64,000 nt of DNA from Nocardiopsis quinghaiensis (GTDB taxonomy: Bacteria > Actinomycetota > Actinomycetes > Streptosporangiales > Streptosporangiaceae). Below the pieces are notes generated by a model, which did no database searches, was not told where the DNA came from, and saw only the letters and a program-made list of their open reading frames with translations. The stretch covers positions 93,840 through 157,839 of the forward strand of contig NZ_ML703337.1 of the NCBI RefSeq assembly GCF_008638365.1, written 5' to 3'. A program made the translations under genes and the position numbers. Shown in pieces: positions 51,019 through 59,591 of the stretch (positions are counted from its first letter, which is position 1; every line of letters starts with the position of its first letter).

Positions 51019-52128
51019 CTACTCCGAGGGCACGTGAGCCCACGGCCGGTCCGAGGGAGCCGCGTTGGCCTCGCACCAGGGGCGGACGGCCAGCTCGTAC
51101 AGCCTGATCCGGCTCCAGAGCACGCCCGACCGAGCGGGGTCCGAGCGGCGCACGTGCTCCGCATACGCCCGCTCGGCGGCGGAGGGCCCGAGGGTCCCGA
51201 GCTCCCGGCCGCTCGCGTCCTCGCACGGACCGCACAGCGACCCTTCCAGGCGCTTCGAGGTGCGGTCCGTCCACACCGCCGCGCGGGCCTCCTCGGGGCC
51301 GCCCCGGCGCACGACGTCGGCCGCGCTCATCCGTACGGCGCTCACACCGCACAGCAGGCACCCCGAGCCCGTGGGCGGGGCCAGGTCCACGGGCGGGGCA
51401 GACGACGCCACACGCACGGACAGCAGCCGCGCGGAGACCTCCCGCAGCGCGCCGCGCACCTCCTCGGACACGTGCGCCCACGGGCGCGGTGCGCACTTCC
51501 CGATGAGGTCGCGAGGGCGGTCGTACAGCGCCCAGCGGACGGCGCGGGCGGCGGCGCGGTACGTGCTGCCGTCAGCGGGGCGCACGGCCTCGAACGCCCG
51601 CAGCAGCTCCACAGCGCCCATGCCGTGCGCAGTGGTGGCGCCCGCCGCCTCCAGCGCGCACAGGTTCTCCACGAGGTGCTCGCGGACCACCGGGCCCCGA
51701 CGCTTGCGCACGCCCGGGGCAGCGGCCAGCAGGCGGTCAGCGAGGGCCTGGCGGTCCGCGCACGGCTCGCAGCGGGCCAGCAGCAGCTCCGAGGTGGTGG
51801 CGATGCGATGGCCTCCCGGGTCGCGCTCGTCCTTCACCCACTCCCGCCTCAGCACGTGGCGCTCCGCCACCGGAGCGCCCTCGGGCACGGTCGTGGCCTG
51901 CCCGCAGTCGGCACAGGCGAGGTGTCCCTCGGGCAGGTCGGCGGTCGGCTCCGCCGCCTCCACGGGCGCGGCGTCGGCCGGTGCCCCGCCGACGTCGCCG
52001 CGCTCCAGGGCCTGCGCGACGCGAGACTGGGACCACCTCCGGTACTCCTTGTCGCTGATCCTCTTGTTCTGCTCGGCCCAGACGCGGTGGTAGTGGGCTT
52101 TGATCGCATCGACGTCGATCTTGGTCAC
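51019..52128 (-). CDS. hypothetical zinc-binding protein of the integrative element
   Basis: 369 residues from GTG 52128, with AGGGAG upstream; the frame runs on upstream, but this start overlaps the previous stop. Two or three CxxC pairs (HLACADCGQA, ARCEPCADR, GCLLCGVS, LCGPCED) suggest zinc ribbons. The first ~45 residues (VDAIKAHYHRVWAEQNKRIS) are helical. No family recognised. Third gene of a three-gene overlapping set at the left end of the element. Confidence 0.6.
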   Translation of the reverse strand: MTKIDVDAIKAHYHRVWAEQNKRISDKEYRRWSQSRVAQALERGDVGGAPADAAPVEAAEPTADLPEGHLACADCGQATTVPEGAPVAERHVLRREWVKDERDPGGHRIATTSELLLARCEPCADRQALADRLLAAAPGVRKRRGPVVREHLVENLCALEAAGATTAHGMGAVELLRAFEAVRPADGSTYRAAARAVRWALYDRPRDLIGKCAPRPWAHVSEEVRGALREVSARLLSVRVASSAPPVDLAPPTGSGCLLCGVSAVRMSAADVVRRGGPEEARAAVWTDRTSKRLEGSLCGPCEDASGRELGTLGPSAAERAYAEHVRRSDPARSGVLWSRIRLYELAVRPWCEANAAPSDRPWAHVPSE

Positions 52129-52361
52129 GAGGTGCTCCCTGGGGCGTCGGTGGAGGTCATGCGTCCAGTGTGTCCGGACACCGGCGAACGTCGCCACGGC
52201 GACGGCAGCACCCCGCCCCCGCGGAGGTGCTCGTCGAGTGCGGTCATCGCCCGGTCGGCGCTGCGGATGACCTCGTGGGCCTCCCCGACGTGGCGGGGGC
52301 GGGCGCGCAGCGCCTCGGACAGGGCGTCATAGAGCGCGTCCGCCAGCTCCTCGGGGGTCAC
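52125..52361 (-). CDS. hypothetical small protein of the integrative element
   Basis: 78 residues, MTPEELADALYDALSEALRA, helical and acidic in the first half and basic and Ser/Thr-rich in the second. Overlaps both neighbours by four bases, which is the main support. No family recognised. Confidence 0.55.
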   Translation of the reverse strand: MTPEELADALYDALSEALRARPRHVGEAHEVIRSADRAMTALDEHLRGGGVLPSPWRRSPVSGHTGRMTSTDAPGSTS

Positions 52362-52615
52362 AGCGCCTCCCGCTGGAACGGGATGCCCGCACGGTCCCCC
52401 GGCGCGCGCATCCTCGTCTCCAGAGCCTCGGCGCTCTCCTCCATCAGGGTCGGCTCGAAGCGGGTCCGCCTGTCCCGAGCGGTCGCCAGCCAGTACCGGC
52501 CCTCAACGGACCGCCACACGCTCCACAGCGGGTAGTCGCGGTTGAGGCGGTCGAGCGTCGCCTGCTCGTCGTCGCGGTCCGGGGGGTCCGAGGGGGGAGG
52601 GGTACCGTTCGGCAT
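52358..52615 (-). CDS. hypothetical small protein of the integrative element
   Basis: 85 residues. DYPLWSVWRSVEGRYWLATA followed by a helical part resembles small actinophage/AICE proteins of unknown function that share an LWxVWR-type core. First gene of the minus-strand trio, divergent from the GntR regulator, with the operator-like palindrome between. Confidence 0.55.
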   Translation of the reverse strand: MPNGTPPPSDPPDRDDEQATLDRLNRDYPLWSVWRSVEGRYWLATARDRRTRFEPTLMEESAEALETRMRAPGDRAGIPFQREAL

Positions 52616-52711
52616 GTCGACCTGCTCTCTCAGGTTGGCCGTGCCCGGGGCCGTTGCGAGCGGTCGCCGGGCTCCGTCATGCGGGACGCTACTTGTGAAT
52701 CCTTGGCCTGT

Positions 52712-52727
52712 CTATACCTAGGCATAG
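52712..52727. promoter_or_regulatory. operator-like palindrome before the GntR gene
   Basis: CTATACCTAGGCATAG, a 16-bp palindrome with one mismatched pair, directly before the start of the GntR gene and in the divergent promoter region. Likely autoregulatory site. Confidence 0.55.
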
Positions 52728-52729
52728 CT

Positions 52730-53008
52730 ATGTCTCTCTATGCGCAGGTCACGACGGGTGTCTATGTTGCGGCTGTGGATTACGACCCGACACGACCGAA
52801 GTGGCAGCAGATCGCCGACGTGCTCCGAGCACGCATCGAATCCGGCGAGTACCCGCCCCAGCACCTGATCTCCGAGGTCCGTCTCGAAGGCGAGTTCGAG
52901 GTGGCCCGGATGACGGTGCGCAAGGCGGTCGCGGCACTGCGGGACGAGGGCTTGATCGTGACCACGCCGGGCATGGGCTCGTTCGTCGCCGACCGCCCCG
53001 AGGGCTGA
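52730..53008 (+). CDS. GntR family regulator, short form
   Basis: 92 residues from ATG 52730. A single winged helix: PKWQQIADVLRARIESGEYP then EFEVARMTVRKAVAALRDEG and TPGMGSFVA, with no ligand domain. Short GntR proteins of this kind (for example KorSA of pSAM2) repress transfer or excision genes of actinobacterial integrative elements. An in-frame start at 52679 is possible but less likely. Confidence 0.85.
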   Translation: MSLYAQVTTGVYVAAVDYDPTRPKWQQIADVLRARIESGEYPPQHLISEVRLEGEFEVARMTVRKAVAALRDEGLIVTTPGMGSFVADRPEG

Positions 53009-53203
53009 GGCGCTGCCTGACGGCCTGTGGGATGCTCGTGCGGACAACACCCACTACCAACTGGTCGTGGACGGGCAGACCGCCCGGGTTGTCAGGACCG
53101 CCGTCGCAATCGGTCTGTGCCGAGAGGCCCCGGATTAGCCCCCGGGGCCTCTCGCTTGTCCGCTGGCCCGCCCGCCGGGCGGAACTGGCCAAGGGGAGCC
53201 ACC

Positions 53204-53236
53204 GTACTACGCCTTGTAGTACTACGCTGCGTAGTA
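53204..53236. promoter_or_regulatory. two overlapping palindromes
   Basis: GTACTAC-GCCTT-GTAGTAC (53204-53222) and TACTACGC-T-GCGTAGTA (53220-53236), sharing three bases, 30 bp before the next start. Probable operator pair; related GTACAGC words occur near 53650 before the following gene. Confidence 0.55.
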
Positions 53237-53265
53237 GTCCGAAGCCGACACCTGAGGGGCAGGGC

Positions 53266-53613
53266 ATGGCAGACCTGATCACGACTGAGATCTTCACCGT
53301 CGGCGGACGCCCCGACATCGACAGCGACCTGGTGTCCGCCTCGTCCGGCGGCGACACAGCCCAGGTGGGGCGGGGACTGTTCCTGTTCGCCGTCAACGGC
53401 AGCAGCGTCGGCAGTTCCAGGACCATCACCATCACCACCCAGCGCACACTGAACGGGCACGCCGTCGCCGACGCCACGATGGTCATCGAGCACCTCGACC
53501 GTGGCATCATCCCGCTCACCACCACCCTGTTCCGTGGCCCCCGCTCGCGGGCGAGGATCACGTACAGCGGCTCTGAGGGCCTCAGGGTGGGCGTTTTCAG
53601 GCTCAGGGAGTAG
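53266..53613 (+). CDS. hypothetical protein of the integrative element
   Basis: 115 residues, MADLITTEIFTVGGRPDIDS, beta-rich with Ser/Thr/Val strands (SSRTITITTQRTLNGHAVAD). GAGGGGCAGGG precedes the ATG. No family recognised; the composition is like small phage structural or binding proteins. A twin palindrome upstream suggests tight control. Confidence 0.55.
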   Translation: MADLITTEIFTVGGRPDIDSDLVSASSGGDTAQVGRGLFLFAVNGSSVGSSRTITITTQRTLNGHAVADATMVIEHLDRGIIPLTTTLFRGPRSRARITYSGSEGLRVGVFRLRE

Positions 53614-53704
53614 CCCGACAGCGAGCCGTCGATACAGCCAAGGCTGAACAGTACAGCCGTCGCTGTGTAATACTGGAGTACAGCAGAGAAGCCGAGGAGG
53701 ACCC

Positions 53705-53965
53705 GTGAGCACCCAGAACAGCCGCCGCACCGTCACCGCCCGCGTCAGCCAGCGCGTCACCGCCGCCTACCGGCCCGGTGCTCCCTCGATGCGTCGCTAC
53801 CGCTCCCTGGAGCCCGAGGGCGCTCCCGTCAGCAGGCCCACCAAGGCCGAGGCCGCCCGCTCGTTCAACCGCGCCATGCGCCTGCGTGGCGAGGCGCGGC
53901 AGCGGGCGCTGCGCGAGCACTACGCGAGGGTGAACCCGCACCTGACCGACAGGACGCGGTTCTGA
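53705..53965 (+). CDS. hypothetical basic protein of the integrative element
   Basis: 86 residues from GTG 53705 (GAGGAGG upstream). Strongly basic (MRRYRSLEPEG; ARSFNRAMRLRGEARQRALR), probably nucleic-acid binding. Followed within 16 bp by the iteron region. No family recognised. Confidence 0.55.
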   Translation: MSTQNSRRTVTARVSQRVTAAYRPGAPSMRRYRSLEPEGAPVSRPTKAEAARSFNRAMRLRGEARQRALREHYARVNPHLTDRTRF

Positions 53966-53980
53966 CCCGGTCCGGTACTC

Positions 53981-54321
53981 CAGTTCAGGTTCAGTTCAGG
54001 CCCGATACTGAACTTGAACCGAAGTCGGACGGACCCGAGGGCGCCCCTCTCCGACTCCGAGGGAGCGTTAGCCCTGTGACCTGCGCTTTCTTCCTACTGC
54101 CAAAGACCCGGTCCCCCCCAGACGGAGGCCGGACAAGTTCAGTATTCAGGTTCAGTCCCCCAGACGGAGTCTGGGGGGAACTGAACCTGAAACTGACTGA
54201 ACTTGCCGGGCCGTCCGTCGATCTGGGAGGGACTGCTCCGCCCGAGTGGGAGAGGTGTTCAGGTTCAGTACTTCAGTTCAAGTTGAGTTCCAACCGAAGT
54301 ACTGAATCTGAACCTGAATCG
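53981..54321. repeat. iteron and palindrome cluster, candidate replication origin
   Basis: TTCAGGTTCAGT or its complement ACTGAACCTGAA, complete or partial, occurs at 53984, 54008, 54139, 54147, 54180, 54196, 54257 and 54302. At 54147-54187 two copies face each other across a perfect hairpin (CCCCCAGAC-GGA-GTCTGGGGG). A second large inverted repeat spans 54257-54321. It lies directly downstream of the RepA-like gene. Candidate origin. Confidence 0.65.
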
Positions 54322-54337
54322 CCGGTCGGCCCTCGGA

Positions 54338-55666
54338 CTACTCGACCACCAGGAAGTGCCAGCGCCTGCCGTGGTTGCTCGCGCACTCGCACGGTGCCTC
54401 GCTCGCGCACTGGTACTTCTCGACCGTCCCCGCCGCGACCGCGTCCTTGCGCCACTGCTTCGAGACGTTGCCGAGCTGGTCGGTCAGCTCCTGGCCGCTC
54501 ACGTGCGGGTGAGCACGGACGTAGGCGGTGACGGTGTCGATGCCCTCCTGCCTCGGGTCGGCGGCTCCGCCCGCACCCACGCTCGCGCCCCTCGTGTCGG
54601 CCCGCACCACCTCGTACGGCTGCGCGGACATCACCGGGCGGCCCTCCTCGGACAGCACCACCGTCGTGGGGCGGATCGGCCGGACCGCGCCCGTTCGGGG
54701 GCGCACGCTGAACCGGCGCGGGGAGAACGGGTTGTCGGCGTCGTCCATCGAGAAGCTCCACACCCCGTCGGGGCCCGCCGTCGCCTCGACGCCGCCCATC
54801 GCGTGGTCGCCCCTCATGATGTTGTGCGTGACGACCAGAGCGTTGGGCACGTCGCAGGCACGCATCAGCTCGCGGAACTTCGCGTACCACTCGCCGTAGC
54901 GGCTGGTGTTGTTGCCGAGGATCGCCGTGAGGCCGTCCACGATCACGGCCAGCGGCGCCCGCTCCTTCAGCGGGTCGTCCTCGTCGCCTCGGACCAGGTA
55001 GTTCCCCCACTCCTCGAAGTTCGCCGTCTGCGTCACGTCGAACGAGGCGGCAGAGCCCCAGTCCTTTTCGAGGTGCTCGACACACAGCCGGTGGGCCGGG
55101 TGCGCGTCGTCGCCGAACGGGATTTCCTCGTAGTCGACTACAGGGCTCAGCGGCGCGTCGAAGTCCTCCGGGTGCGTCTCGGGGTTGATCAGCACCACCT
55201 CGCGGGGCCTCTTCTCCCCCTCGTCCATGTCGGCGGGTCCGAAGCGGCCGAGGAACCGGTAGCCGGGCACCACGAGGGCGGTGGCGAGGTCGGCCACGAT
55301 CCCGGTCTTGCCCGCGCCTTTGGTGCCGCTCAGCATCGGGATCGTGCCCCACGCCCACAGGCCGGGGATCAGCATCCGCCGCTTCCGTCCCGCGCCGGAC
55401 TCCGCGCGGGCGGCCAGGGTGCTACTCCCGGCGTCCGGCAGATGGGCGTAGGTGCCCAACAGGCGGGCGCGGAGCCGCTTCGCGCGAGGGCCGGTGATCG
55501 GCGTCCTGCCGTCGTCCTCGAACAGGTCGCCCTCGCGGATCAGCTCGTCCCTGCGAGCGGGTTCGACGGGCGCTGTCAGCTTCCCTCCTACGACGTGATG
55601 GACCGTCGCCCCGGTCAGGCCGGAGTAGTTGATCCCGTAGGGGCGATTCTCGTGTGAGATCCTCAT
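54338..55666 (-). CDS. RepA-like RecA-fold ATPase with C-terminal winged helix
   Basis: 442 residues from ATG 55666 (GGAG upstream). Walker A LSGTKGAGKTGIVADL near residue 113, Walker B APLAVIVDGLTAIL near 240, then VVTHNIMRGDHAMGG near 280 (sensor region). This is the AAA_25/RepA-like hexameric helicase class found on plasmids and actinophages. The C-terminal ~80 residues (YVRAHPHVSGQELTDQLG) form a winged helix that could bind the adjacent iterons. It probably initiates or drives replication of the excised element. Confidence 0.75.
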   Translation of the reverse strand: MRISHENRPYGINYSGLTGATVHHVVGGKLTAPVEPARRDELIREGDLFEDDGRTPITGPRAKRLRARLLGTYAHLPDAGSSTLAARAESGAGRKRRMLIPGLWAWGTIPMLSGTKGAGKTGIVADLATALVVPGYRFLGRFGPADMDEGEKRPREVVLINPETHPEDFDAPLSPVVDYEEIPFGDDAHPAHRLCVEHLEKDWGSAASFDVTQTANFEEWGNYLVRGDEDDPLKERAPLAVIVDGLTAILGNNTSRYGEWYAKFRELMRACDVPNALVVTHNIMRGDHAMGGVEATAGPDGVWSFSMDDADNPFSPRRFSVRPRTGAVRPIRPTTVVLSEEGRPVMSAQPYEVVRADTRGASVGAGGAADPRQEGIDTVTAYVRAHPHVSGQELTDQLGNVSKQWRKDAVAAGTVEKYQCASEAPCECASNHGRRWHFLVVE

Positions 55667-55794
55667 AGTGCTCCTTCGTTCGTTGACGGTCGCTTCTCCG
55701 TCGGTTGAGGTCGCTTCTTCGTTGGGGATATGCAGGGACTGCTACAGCGGGAGCCCCGGCCTTCGGGCCGGGGCTCCTGTCGTGTCAGCGGCAC

Positions 55795-56031
55795 TCACTC
55801 ATTCGCCCCTCGCCCCCGCTCCGCCCGTCGGCTGCGGGCACTCTCGCGGCGACACGTACGGCACTCGCGCTTGCCGCTCGCCCTCACGTACACGTTCGGC
55901 GGGTCGGTCATGTCGTGGCCGTAGGGGCACCACAGCGCCCTCCCCAGCGCGCCGAGGGCCTCGCGCATCCGGGCGAGGGCCTCGTCCTCGTCCTCGTCCT
56001 CGTCATGGGGCGGCTCCTGCCGTGGCCTCAC
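55795..56031 (-). CDS. small cysteine-pair protein of the integrative element
   Basis: 78 residues from GTG 56031, overlapping the previous stop. WCPYGHDMTDPPNVYVRASG followed by RECRTCRRESARSRR gives a two-pair Cys/His zinc motif seen in small phage and element proteins (HNH-fold-like without the catalytic set). The N-terminal part is very acidic (DEDEDEDEA). Confidence 0.55.
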   Translation of the reverse strand: MRPRQEPPHDEDEDEDEALARMREALGALGRALWCPYGHDMTDPPNVYVRASGKRECRTCRRESARSRRAERGRGANE

Positions 56032-56372
56032 CCGTCGCCCACCGCCCTCTCCACCGCCGCGTAGGCCGCGCGGCACTCCGCCACCACCTCGGCGAGGGCG
56101 GGCCCGTCCTCGGGCGGAGGACGCCGCATCTCCCGGAGCCGCCACCACTTCGCGTAGTGCTTCTTGCACCGGTGGCGGGCCTCGTGGGGCTCCTCGCAGC
56201 CCTCCACGCGGCACCCGCGAGGGGGCTCCTGCGGCAGGGCGTCCGCGACCTCCTCCACGAGGCGCTCACGCTCGCTCTCACGGCGCGGAGAGTCCGGGCC
56301 GTGGTAGCCCTCAGGGCTCGTGTAGGCGGCGCGCATGGCCTTCTCGGCGCTGCGCTGTCCGGCGGCGCTCAC
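56028..56372 (-). CDS. small zinc-finger-like protein of the integrative element
   Basis: 114 residues. CRVEGCEEPHEARHRCKKHY in the middle is a Cys/His cluster of the kind that binds zinc in phage and plasmid proteins. Overlaps the excisionase gene and the next gene by four bases. No named family. Confidence 0.6.
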   Translation of the reverse strand: MSAAGQRSAEKAMRAAYTSPEGYHGPDSPRRESERERLVEEVADALPQEPPRGCRVEGCEEPHEARHRCKKHYAKWWRLREMRRPPPEDGPALAEVVAECRAAYAAVERAVGDG

Positions 56373-56650
56373 AGGGCTTCTCCGTCGCTCAGAGCGCCGT
56401 CCTCGACCACCTCGGGCTCGACCACGGCGACGATGCGGGCCTTCGGGCCGTACGGCTGGACGGCGCGGCGGACAGCGGGGACCGCACGGACGACGGCGCG
56501 GACCTCGTTCATGTCGACCCGGATGGCGCGACCGCCCGGCAGCCGGTAGCCGGTGATGTGGCCCCGGCTGATCCAGTTCCGGACGGTGCGCTCGGTGACG
56601 CCGAGTTCGGCGGCGGCCTGCTTCTGGGTGACGAGATTGCGCTTGGACAT
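56369..56650 (-). CDS. xis: excisionase-type helix-turn-helix protein
   Basis: 93 residues from ATG 56650. NLVTQKQAAAELGVTERTVR then NWISRGHITGYRLPGGRAIR is the MerR-like HTH_17/excisionase fold with a wing. Position near the integrase gene and att site supports an excisionase role. Confidence 0.75.
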   Translation of the reverse strand: MSKRNLVTQKQAAAELGVTERTVRNWISRGHITGYRLPGGRAIRVDMNEVRAVVRAVPAVRRAVQPYGPKARIVAVVEPEVVEDGALSDGEAL

Positions 56651-56983
56651 GAGAGTGCTCCCGAAGGGACGCACAGCCCAGGGGCAGTGTGCCCTGACAC
56701 CTGGACTGCTGGGACTCTCACCGTCGCGGCTCCGGAAGGAACCGCTCTCAACTCCGCGCTCGCTGCTCTGCCGGGTGATTCGGTGGCAGCGAGTGACCGT
56801 GCTCCCGAGCGATGGCGGCGACCCTCGGGCGGTGGGCTCTGCTTCCAGTCTACCAGCGTGCCAAATGTGCCTATACGGCCATGAGAGCCACTGTGCGGAA
56901 CTGGGAGGCGTTCCCGGATGCAACCACGCGCGTGGTGCCGTTCGTGCCTCAGTGGCGATTCTGTGGCCGTTCCAGCTTTCCGG
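56651..56983. other. region between excisionase and integrase genes
   Basis: 333 bp without a supported gene. It should contain the promoter for the xis operon. GTGCCAAATGTGCC near 56848 resembles the arm-type word TGCCAAA. Confidence 0.45.
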
Positions 56984-58174
56984 TCACTCGCCGGTCGTGG
57001 CGTCCAGGCCCTCGGTCCAGCCGGTCATCTCGGACAGGCGGAGGGCGATCGCCGCGTCCCGGTCCCCGGCAGCGTGCTGGTAGTTCATCGCCGCTTGAGA
57101 GGAGGAGTGGCCCAGGCGCGACATCAGCTCGCGCAGGGTCGCGCCCGACTGGGCCGCCAGCGTGGCCCCCGTGTGGCGCAGGTCGTGGAACCGCAGGTCC
57201 GGCCGTCCGGCCTTCGCGCGGGCCGGGTAGTAGACCTTCGCGAAGCTGGACTGCCGCAGGTGCCCGGACGGGTCGGTGCGAGCGGGGAACAGCAGCCCGT
57301 CCGCGCCCGGCGCGGTGTGTTCGAGGAGGTGGGCGCGCACCATCGGCAGCAGGTGCGGCGGAATCGCCACGTCGCGATCGCCCGCGTCGCTCTTGGGCGT
57401 CTTGACCACGAACCGGCCTTCGACCAGCACCACCGCGCGGGAGACGTGCAGGACACCGGCCTTGACGTCCACGTCGCCCCGGCGCAGCTCGGTCAGCTCT
57501 CCGTAGCGCAGCGCGCAGAAGGAGGCGAGGGCGACCATCAGGCGGTAGCGGGGCGGCATCGACCCGGTCAGCGCCGCCAGCTCCTCGACGGAGGCGGGGC
57601 GGATCGTGTGGCGTCGCCGCACCTGTCCGGCCCCTCGGATACGGGCGGGGTTCGCCGACAGGTACCCGTCGTCCACCGACCCGGCGAGGATCGCCCGCAG
57701 CAGGCTGTACGCCTTCGCCCTGGTCGTCGGCCGATCCTGAGGCAGGCGGCGGCCGTGCCAGCGCTTCACGTCCTCGCGAGTGATCGTGTGCAGATGCGTG
57801 GGGGCGAACTCGGGGAGGATGAACCGGTCGAGCAGGTCCTGGTACGTCGCGCGGGTGCGGTCGGCCAGCGGACGGCCGCGCACGGTGCGCGTGGCCATCC
57901 AGCGCTCGGCATAGTCGCCGAACGTGGTGGCGAGCTGCGCCGTGGCCGTAGTCCACGTGCCCTTGCTGATCATCGAGCGCTGTTCACCGAGCCACGCGAC
58001 CGCGTCCCGCTCGGTCTGGAAGGTCCGGCCGGTCTGGAGGCCGTCAGGGGTGAGCAACCGAGCCTGGAACGTCCCCCGAGGGCACGCCTTGGTCGGCGGG
58101 AGATGGCGCACACCGTGGGCATGTGGCGTCTTGCGCCTGCAATGGGGGCAATTGGCTCGCTTCGGACGCGACAT
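56984..58174 (-). CDS. int: tyrosine recombinase integrase
   Basis: 396 residues. Unusual N-terminal zinc-ribbon-like start (NCPHCRRKTPHAHG), arm-binding region, SAM-like core-binding domain (~85-170), and catalytic domain with Arg in CALRYGELTEL (~245), HDLRHTGATLAA (HxxR, ~325), GHSSSQAAMNYQH with His and the nucleophilic Tyr (~348-357). Encoded at the right end, 169 bp from the right att copy, the usual arrangement for actinomycete integrative elements. Confidence 0.92.
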   Translation of the reverse strand: MSRPKRANCPHCRRKTPHAHGVRHLPPTKACPRGTFQARLLTPDGLQTGRTFQTERDAVAWLGEQRSMISKGTWTTATAQLATTFGDYAERWMATRTVRGRPLADRTRATYQDLLDRFILPEFAPTHLHTITREDVKRWHGRRLPQDRPTTRAKAYSLLRAILAGSVDDGYLSANPARIRGAGQVRRRHTIRPASVEELAALTGSMPPRYRLMVALASFCALRYGELTELRRGDVDVKAGVLHVSRAVVLVEGRFVVKTPKSDAGDRDVAIPPHLLPMVRAHLLEHTAPGADGLLFPARTDPSGHLRQSSFAKVYYPARAKAGRPDLRFHDLRHTGATLAAQSGATLRELMSRLGHSSSQAAMNYQHAAGDRDAAIALRLSEMTGWTEGLDATTGE

Positions 58175-58225
58175 TTACGGGACTCCCTCGGTCGGCGCAC
58201 GGAGACGCCAACCGAGGGAATCCCG

Positions 58226-58243
58226 TGCCAAATTCTTGCCAAA
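58226..58243. other. right integrase arm-type sites
   Basis: TGCCAAA twice with an 11-bp period (TGCCAAATTCTTGCCAAA), mirroring the left pair at 50913-50930. Confidence 0.55.
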
Positions 58244-58342
58244 CTCCTTTGGTTCCCATTGTACCGCGTTTCCGCTTGTTTCCAAGCATTTCAGCAGGCC
58301 ACAGCGCATTTTTGCAGTTCAGCAAGGAGTGCCGAATTCACT

Positions 58343-58363
58343 TTCGAGTCCTGTATCGCCCAC
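58343..58363 (+). other. right attachment site
   Basis: Exact 21-bp copy of 50842-50862 (T arm and acceptor strand of tRNA-Val). Nothing tRNA-like precedes it. With the left copy it bounds a segment of about 7.5 kb. Confidence 0.75.
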
Positions 58364-58439
58364 CAGCATCACCGCAGGTCAGAGGGTTTACCTGACATGT
58401 GGGTGAAGACGGACCAGCCCGGACTGGGAGATATCCGGG

Positions 58440-59110
58440 AGATCGTCTTCGAAGCGGGTTCCTCCGGGAGCCCGCTTTCGCCGTCTCCACGGTGGTGCTC
58501 TTCGAGGGTGGTGCCACGGCGAAGAGCCACTCGCGTTCCCGGTCCGTGAGAGCCGCCGCACTCCCCCGCCACCGGTCTTCGAGCACGCTGAGTACACGCC
58601 GCTTCATCTCCGGTGTGACGTCCCTCGTTGAACGTGGAGTGCGGCAGCAGCGGACGCCGCCACCGGGCCCCACCGCTACGGGGATCGCCGTCCCAGGCCG
58701 GACGCCAGAGCCGGGCCCGGAAGTTCCCCCGGCACAGCAGCCCACCTTGGGGCCCGCTGAAGAGATGGTCCTCCTCACAGGCCTCGGTCAGATCCGTGCA
58801 GAGGGCGTCCAGGAACGGCGGGAGCTGGATCCACCGCTTGCCCGCCGGGGTCTTGGGGCCCTTGGCCGTCTCCAGGTACCCGCCCACCTCCCGTAGCGGT
58901 GTGCGCACCGGGACGGCGTGGTTGGTCTCGTCGTAGTCGTGGGGCCTCAGGGCGACCGGTTCCGACCAGCGGGCGCCGGTGCAGCCGTTCATCAGCGCCA
59001 GCACGGACCCCGCCCGTCCGAAGGACTCGTGCAGCCGCTGGCGGCAGAACGCACCGAAGAGCACGGGACGGTCACGCACGCGCCGGTGGAACGGTGGGCG
59101 GACCCGTTGC
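58440..59110 (-). pseudogene. remnant of a second tyrosine recombinase
   Basis: In one frame: VLALMNGCTGARWSEPVALR, KTPAGKRWIQLPPFLDALCT, DLTEACEEDHLFSGPQGG, which is the catalytic-domain beginning of an actinobacterial integrase (Arg in GARWSE). After HSTFNEGRHT the frame breaks; the other frame gives TPEMKRRVLSVLEDRWRGSA, the usual C-terminal tail. The HxxR block and the Tyr are gone. A dead integrase beside a live att site suggests repeated insertions here. Confidence 0.65.
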
Positions 59111-59167
59111 GAACTCAAAGGAGGCCCCGCGCGACATCGCGTCGCGCAGGGCCCCTGGGGAGTGGGA

Positions 59168-59341
59168 CTACTCGTAGAAGCTCCAGGCGTAGTCGGTGAT
59201 GTTCTCCACCACAGGGATGGCGAGTATCTGGACATCGATCTCAGTGGGTTCGGTGTCGTCTTCCTCCTGGGCGTGGGCGGGTGCGGCGCCCAGGGCCAGG
59301 ACGGCGGCGGCCAGCACCAGGGACGAGGCGAGCTTGCGCAT
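59168..59341 (-). CDS. small secreted peptide
   Basis: 57 residues, too short for the ORF calls. Signal peptide MRKLASSLVLAAAVLALGAA with APAHA before the mature part QEEDDTEPTEIDVQILAIPV and a C-terminal VENITDYAWSFYE. GGAGG precedes the ATG at a normal distance. The mature part is acidic and ends in aromatic residues. No family recognised. Confidence 0.65.
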   Translation of the reverse strand: MRKLASSLVLAAAVLALGAAPAHAQEEDDTEPTEIDVQILAIPVVENITDYAWSFYE

Positions 59342-59591
59342 GAGGAACCTCCGGTGTGTGGGTCATGTCCTCCGGGACCTCTATCCCGATGACCTGCACT
59401 GATACCCCTTCGAAGCAAGAAGTGACAGGGCATTTACTCCCTGTTCCCAAGCGGGCGCGAAAAAGCCCCCGCGCAACGCTCGGTCGCGCGGAGGCCACCG
59501 CGACCTCACCGAGACTCTGCTTGCGGATGACCCGGCACCCGGTGACACTCTTCTCTTCTGGCCGATACCCCACCAAGGACGGGCACGCGAG

